Source: Kitasatospora sp. SolWspMP-SS2h (lineage in GTDB: Bacteria; Actinomycetota; Actinomycetes; Streptomycetales; Streptomycetaceae). From it: a stretch of 64,000 nt of DNA. Below are positions 60,407 through 64,000 of this stretch, piece by piece (positions within the stretch are counted from its first letter, which is position 1; every line of letters begins with the position of its first letter). The translations under genes were made by a program, and so were the position numbers. Location: assembly GCF_003259315.1 (NCBI RefSeq), contig NZ_QLLT01000010.1, forward strand, positions 124,001 through 188,000, read 5' to 3'. The notes beneath the pieces are model-generated. The model was not told where the DNA came from and made no database searches. It was given only the letters and a program-made list of their open reading frames with translations.

Positions 60407-63283
60407 TCAGACGGGCGACAGCAGTTCGGCCCGGCGGCGGTGGGCGGTGGCGGCGTGGGTGTGTCCGGCGGCGTCCTCGGCGCGGGCGAGGGCCCGCAGG
60501 ACCTCGGCGGTGGCCTCGTCGTGGCCGACCCGCTCGGCCTCGGTGAGGGCGGTGCCGAGCCGGGCCCGGGCCTCGGGGTGGCGGCCGAGGGCGGAGAGTG
60601 CCTCGCCGGCGGCGGTGTGCAGCAGGACGCGGCGCGGGCCGGGCCGTTCGCCGGTGCTGAGCGAGATGCCGTGCAGGGCGTGGTCGAGGGCGGGGCCGGG
60701 GCGTCCGGCGTCCAGGTGGTGGCGGGCGAGGTGCTGGAGGACGAGGGCGACGGTGTGCGGGTGGTCGGCGGCCAGCGCGACCTCCAGGGCCCGGGCGAGT
60801 CCGGCTCCGGCGGCGGCGTGGTCGGCGAGTTCGGAGTGGACGGCGGCCAGGTTGATCAGGGCGATCGCCCGGCCGACCCGGTTGCCGGCCCGGGCGGCGA
60901 GTTCGGCGGCGGGGGCGAGGCAGGCTGCGGCCTCGTGCAGGCGGCGGTTGGCGACCAGCACCCAGCCGAGCAGCGCCCGGACCTGGCTCTCGCCGTCCAG
61001 GTGGCCGGTCTCCACGGCGGCCTCCAGGGCGAGTTGGAGCTGCGGCACCCAGCCGTCGCGGACCCGGCGCAGGATCAGCGGCCACTGGGTGAGCACCAGT
61101 CGCCAGGCGCGTTCGGGGTCGGCGGTGGCGATCACTTCGGCGAGCGTCTCGCGGTGCGCGCCGAGCCAGTGCAGGGCGTCCTCGACGGTGGTGAACTCGG
61201 GTACGGCGCGCGGACGGTGTGCGGCGGCGGGCGGTTCGCAGCAGGGCTTGCTGCCGGGTTCGGCGCACTGCGCGGCGGCCAGGCCGGTGTACAGGTACTG
61301 GTCGGCGAGCCGGGCCCGGGCGGTGCGCTGCTCGGCGCGGTCGGTCTCGGCGGCGAGTTGGCGGGCGTACAGCCGGACCAGGTCGTGCAGGGTGTACTGC
61401 TCGGCGCCGGTCTCGGTGATCAGGTGGGTGGCCGCGAGCTGCTCCAACGCCTGGGCGGCGTCCGGTTGTTCGAGGTCGGCGAGGGCGGCGGCGGCGTAGG
61501 GGTCGACCATCGGGCCGGGGTGCAGTCCCAGGGCGCGGAACAGTCGGGCGGCGGTGGGCGGGAGCTGTTCGCAGGAGATCCGCAGGGCGCTGGTGACGCT
61601 GATCTCCTCGGCCGCCAGGTGGCTCAACCGGCGCTGTTCGTGCCGCAGTTGCTCGGTGACGGCGGCCAGGCCCCGGCGCGGGTCGGCGGCGGCCTTGGCG
61701 GCGGCGATCCGCAGCGCGAGCGGCAACCCGTCGCACAGGTCGGCGAGTTCGCGGGCGGCCTCGGGTTCGGCGGCGATCCGGGACGGGCCGAGCACCCGGG
61801 CCAGCAGGGCCGCGGACTCCTCGGGGCGCAGCACGGACAGCGGGACGGGGCGCGCGAGTTCGGAGGCGACCAGGCCGAGCATCCGGTGCCGGCTGGTGAC
61901 CAGGGCGGCGGAGTCGGTGCCGGCCGGGAGCAGCGGGCGGACCTGCTCGGACGTGCGGGCGTTGTCGACCACCACCAGCAGCCGGCGGTCGGCGGTGGCG
62001 CGCCGGTAGAGGGCGGCGCGGCCGGCCAGGGTGGGCGGCAGGTCCTCGTGGGCGGTGCCGAGGGCGGCGAGGAACTCGGCCAGCACGTCGCCGAGTTCAC
62101 GGTCGGGACGGTCGCTGAACCCGCCGAGGTCGGCGAACAGCACCCCGTCGGGGAAGCGCCGGCCGTGCCGGTGCGCCCAGTCCAGTGCGAGCGCGGTCTT
62201 GCCGACCCCGGCGGGGCCGGTGACCAGGGCGATCGCGCCGTCCGGCCCGGGGCGCAGCGCGTCACCGAGGGCGGCGAGTTCGGCGGCGCGGCCGTAGAAG
62301 CCGCGCGGCGGGCGGGGCAGCAGGTCCACGGCGGGCGGCGCGGCGGCCCGGTCCGCGGCCCCGATGGGCGCGGCGAGCGTGAGCGCGGGGGCGGCCGACC
62401 GCGGACGCGCTGGACTGCGCGTACCGGCGGGGGCGGCGCCCGGCCCCATGGCGCCCGGCCTAACGGCGTCCGGCCCCACGGCGTCCGGGCCCGCGGCGTC
62501 CGGGCCCGCGGCGTCCGGGCCGCCGGGCGTGCCCTCGCCGCGCAGGATGCGCTCGTACGCGGCGTTCAGGGCCCGGCCGGGGTCGACGCCGAGGCGGTCG
62601 GCGAGGGAGTCCCGGGTGCGGTGGTACCAGGTGAGGGCGTCGGACTGCCGGCCGGCCCGGAACAGGGCGAGCATCAGCGCGGAGACCAGGGACTCGCGCA
62701 GCGGGTGGGCGACCATCTCGGCGCGCAGCAGTTCGGCGGCGCGGGCGGGCTCGCCGAGCCGCTGGAGGTGGTCGGCGAGGCTCTCGACGGCGGCGAGCCG
62801 GTTCTCCTCCAGGGTCTGCCGCCACGCTTCCAGCGGGGCGCTGGGGACGGTGCCGGTGAGGGCGGGGCCCCGCCACAGGCCGAGGGCGTGTTCGAGGGCG
62901 CCGACCACCTCGGTGGAGCGTCGCTCGGTGCGGGCGGCGGCCACCAGGGCGTCGAACCGCTCGACGTCGAGCATCCCCTCGGGCAGGCGCAGGGTGTAGG
63001 CGTCGCCCGCGGTGGTGAGCCGGACGCCGGGCCGGCCGGTCCCGGCCTCGCCCCCGGCCTCGGCGAAGAGGGCGCGCAGCCGGGAGACGTGGCTCTGCAC
63101 GACGGTGCGGGCGTTGGCGGGCGGTTCGTCGACCCAGAGCGCCTCGGTGAGCTGGGCGACGGACACCGCGCGGTTGCGGCGCAGCAGCAGGAGCGCGAGC
63201 AGGCTGCGCCGCTTCTCCGGTCCGAGGTGGAGTGCGCCGCCGGCGCCGTCCGCCTCGACCGCCCCGAGCAGCCGGAATTTCAC
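60407..63283 (-). CDS. AfsR/SARP-family regulator (SARP-BTAD-NB-ARC-TPR)
   Basis: A 958-residue regulator. Residues 1-95 are an OmpR-like winged helix (MKFRLLGAVEADGAGG, SLLALLLLRRNRAVSVAQLT, VVQSHVSRLRALF). BTAD follows to residue 250 (ALEHALGLWRGPALTG, YHRTRDSLADRLGVDPGRAL). A GPDAAGPDAAGPDAV repeat linker leads to an NB-ARC ATPase (VTGPAGVGKTALALDWAHRH Walker A, RLLVVVDNA Walker B, LCDGLPLALRIAA), and TPR-like helices fill the C-terminus. SARPs activate secondary-metabolite clusters. The beta-lysine-type set is 6 kb away and could be a target, but this is not shown. It stops 30 bp before the thioesterase palindrome region. Confidence 0.93.
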   Translation of the reverse strand: MKFRLLGAVEADGAGGALHLGPEKRRSLLALLLLRRNRAVSVAQLTEALWVDEPPANARTVVQSHVSRLRALFAEAGGEAGTGRPGVRLTTAGDAYTLRLPEGMLDVERFDALVAAARTERRSTEVVGALEHALGLWRGPALTGTVPSAPLEAWRQTLEENRLAAVESLADHLQRLGEPARAAELLRAEMVAHPLRESLVSALMLALFRAGRQSDALTWYHRTRDSLADRLGVDPGRALNAAYERILRGEGTPGGPDAAGPDAAGPDAVGPDAVRPGAMGPGAAPAGTRSPARPRSAAPALTLAAPIGAADRAAAPPAVDLLPRPPRGFYGRAAELAALGDALRPGPDGAIALVTGPAGVGKTALALDWAHRHGRRFPDGVLFADLGGFSDRPDRELGDVLAEFLAALGTAHEDLPPTLAGRAALYRRATADRRLLVVVDNARTSEQVRPLLPAGTDSAALVTSRHRMLGLVASELARPVPLSVLRPEESAALLARVLGPSRIAAEPEAARELADLCDGLPLALRIAAAKAAADPRRGLAAVTEQLRHEQRRLSHLAAEEISVTSALRISCEQLPPTAARLFRALGLHPGPMVDPYAAAALADLEQPDAAQALEQLAATHLITETGAEQYTLHDLVRLYARQLAAETDRAEQRTARARLADQYLYTGLAAAQCAEPGSKPCCEPPAAAHRPRAVPEFTTVEDALHWLGAHRETLAEVIATADPERAWRLVLTQWPLILRRVRDGWVPQLQLALEAAVETGHLDGESQVRALLGWVLVANRRLHEAAACLAPAAELAARAGNRVGRAIALINLAAVHSELADHAAAGAGLARALEVALAADHPHTVALVLQHLARHHLDAGRPGPALDHALHGISLSTGERPGPRRVLLHTAAGEALSALGRHPEARARLGTALTEAERVGHDEATAEVLRALARAEDAAGHTHAATAHRRRAELLSPV

Positions 63284-63323
63284 CCTGTTCCCCCCGCCGT
63301 GGTGCCGCGTCCGGTGACGGAGG

Positions 63324-63343
63324 CTATCCGGTCGTTATCCGGT
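63324..63343 (-). promoter_or_regulatory. Direct repeat TATCCGG-N4-TATCCGG upstream of the SARP gene
   Basis: Two TATCCGGT repeats are 11 bp apart, the spacing of SARP heptamer sites, 41-60 bp before the regulator's start. This may be its own binding site. Confidence 0.5.
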
Positions 63344-63369
63344 GCATGCCACCGGCCCCGGTGGCATGC
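63344..63369 (-). terminator. Terminator after the partial gene at the right edge
   Basis: GCATGCCACCGG and CCGGTGGCATGC form a 12-bp arm pair around CC (effectively a 10-11-bp stem with a tetraloop), 70 nt past the stop at 63439. Confidence 0.6.
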
Positions 63370-63438
63370 CGGTCGGACCGCCCGGGAGCCGCCGCGCCCG
63401 CAGGTGGGACGCGGCGGCCCGGGACGGCCCGGGGCGGC

Positions 63439-64000
63439 TCAGTCGCTCGCCTCCGACGCCCCGCTGCGGTCCGCGACGAACCGGTCCAACCCGGCGGATC
63501 GGGCGTCGGCCTCGGCCTGGGCCTGCGGGTCGCGCTGCTGCCCCTCCTTCGGGTTGAGCTGCCGGATCATCAGCTCGCGACTGCGGTCGGAGCGGGCGGT
63601 GATCCGGTAGTCCCAGTCCTGGCCCGCGCCGGGCTTGCCGGTCAGCCGGACGGTGACCTCGCTCGGCCGGGTGCCCGGCTTGAGGTAGGTGTCCCCCTCG
63701 ATGGTCCGGATCTGGTCCGTCACCGGGCCGTCGTCCAGGTCGAACGTCCGGTGCAGCGGCAGTTCGGGGCCTTCGCCGGTCACGGTGAGGTGCAGTAGCC
63801 CGGCCGCGGGCGCCCCGCCCCGGAGCAGTGGTCCGGCGGCGTCGGCGGCCGTCGCCATGGCGGCGGTGACCAGTTCGCTGGCCGGGCCGTCGTCGGTCCA
63901 CGTGCCGCGGTGGATCTCGTACGGCTCGCGGTCGGGCCAGTCGTCCTGCGCCCCGGCGACCAGGTCGTCCAGCGTGACCGGCCCGGCGGTGTTCTTCCGC
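63439..64000 (-). CDS. Hypothetical protein (partial, N-terminus outside window)
   Basis: The frame is open from the right edge (first codons RKNTAGPVTLDDLVAGAQDD) to TGA at 63439, at least 186 residues. The visible part has no transmembrane segment. It includes DDWPDREPYEIHRGTWTDDG, LHLTVTGEGPELPLHRTFDL, TIEGDTYLKPGTRPSEVTVR and a polar C-terminal tail (NPKEGQQRDPQAQAEADARS). The beta-strand-rich middle has no recognised family. An internal ATG at 63858 is unlikely to be the start, because the frame and codon usage continue upstream. Confidence 0.7.
   Translation of the reverse strand, partial: RKNTAGPVTLDDLVAGAQDDWPDREPYEIHRGTWTDDGPASELVTAAMATAADAAGPLLRGGAPAAGLLHLTVTGEGPELPLHRTFDLDDGPVTDQIRTIEGDTYLKPGTRPSEVTVRLTGKPGAGQDWDYRITARSDRSRELMIRQLNPKEGQQRDPQAQAEADARSAGLDRFVADRSGASEASD

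Overview
The window is very high-GC DNA with third-position G/C codon bias, many GTG starts, ATGA/GTGA stop-start overlaps and several genes that look leaderless. It carries families typical of filamentous actinobacteria: a DUF2252 protein, an AfsR/SARP regulator, a SpoIIE-type phosphatase, a Pls/PosA-family NRPS and a DUF5997 protein. Everything points to a Streptomycetaceae chromosome (Streptomyces or Kitasatospora); I cannot separate the two. No rRNA, tRNA, CRISPR array, transposase or phage gene was seen.

Layout. 1-12.6 kb, almost all minus strand: a partial PRC-barrel stress protein, a small acidic protein, a DUF2252 protein, and a tight run of Pls/PosA-like NRPS, M1 aminopeptidase and dihydrolipoyl dehydrogenase, followed by an APC permease and an O-methyltransferase. 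12.7-20.1 kb: an MFS-SpoIIE fusion phosphatase, a double-VOC protein, a class-V aminotransferase-fold protein, CutA, a Tat-exported intradiol dioxygenase fused to a CBM5/12 module, and an AraC regulator. 20.4-25.6 kb: a Leloir galactose locus (DeoR regulator, galK, galT, pgm) with matching operator-like sequences before galK and galT. 26-36 kb: a degenerate alpha/beta hydrolase, a LysR effector domain without HTH facing a DUF5997 gene, a secreted adenosine deaminase, and a three-gene operon of helical-repeat protein, HSP90-like ATPase and TPR protein. 36.3-41.5 kb: an FAD oxidoreductase ending in a 98-bp palindrome, a lipoprotein, a NUDIX protein, a membrane protein behind a 12-copy 9-bp repeat, and a coiled-coil membrane protein.

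42.0-54.6 kb is the most interesting region: a ten-gene plus-strand set behind one recognisable promoter. It encodes a stand-alone adenylation domain, a carrier protein, a flavin amine oxidase, an acyl-CoA-synthetase-like ligase, a lysine-2,3-aminomutase-like radical SAM enzyme, an ATP-grasp ligase, two PaaK-like ligases, an MFS exporter and an SDR. The genes from the aminomutase to the SDR overlap by 1-4 bp. There is no condensation domain. The aminomutase keeps the two Asp residues used for lysine recognition, and the adenylation domain's pocket reads DTEDVGTLIK, close to the beta-lysine code as I remember it. The simplest model is a condensation-domain-free pathway that makes beta-lysine, loads and oxidises it on a carrier protein, amide-couples it and exports the product. 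I recognise no known cluster with this gene set.

54.6-64 kb, all minus strand: a ferritin-like diiron protein under a palindrome-overlapped promoter, a nitrate reductase fused to its own flavodoxin/NADPH reductase, a PaaI thioesterase, a SARP/NB-ARC/TPR regulator with an 11-bp-spaced direct repeat upstream, and a partial gene leaving the window.
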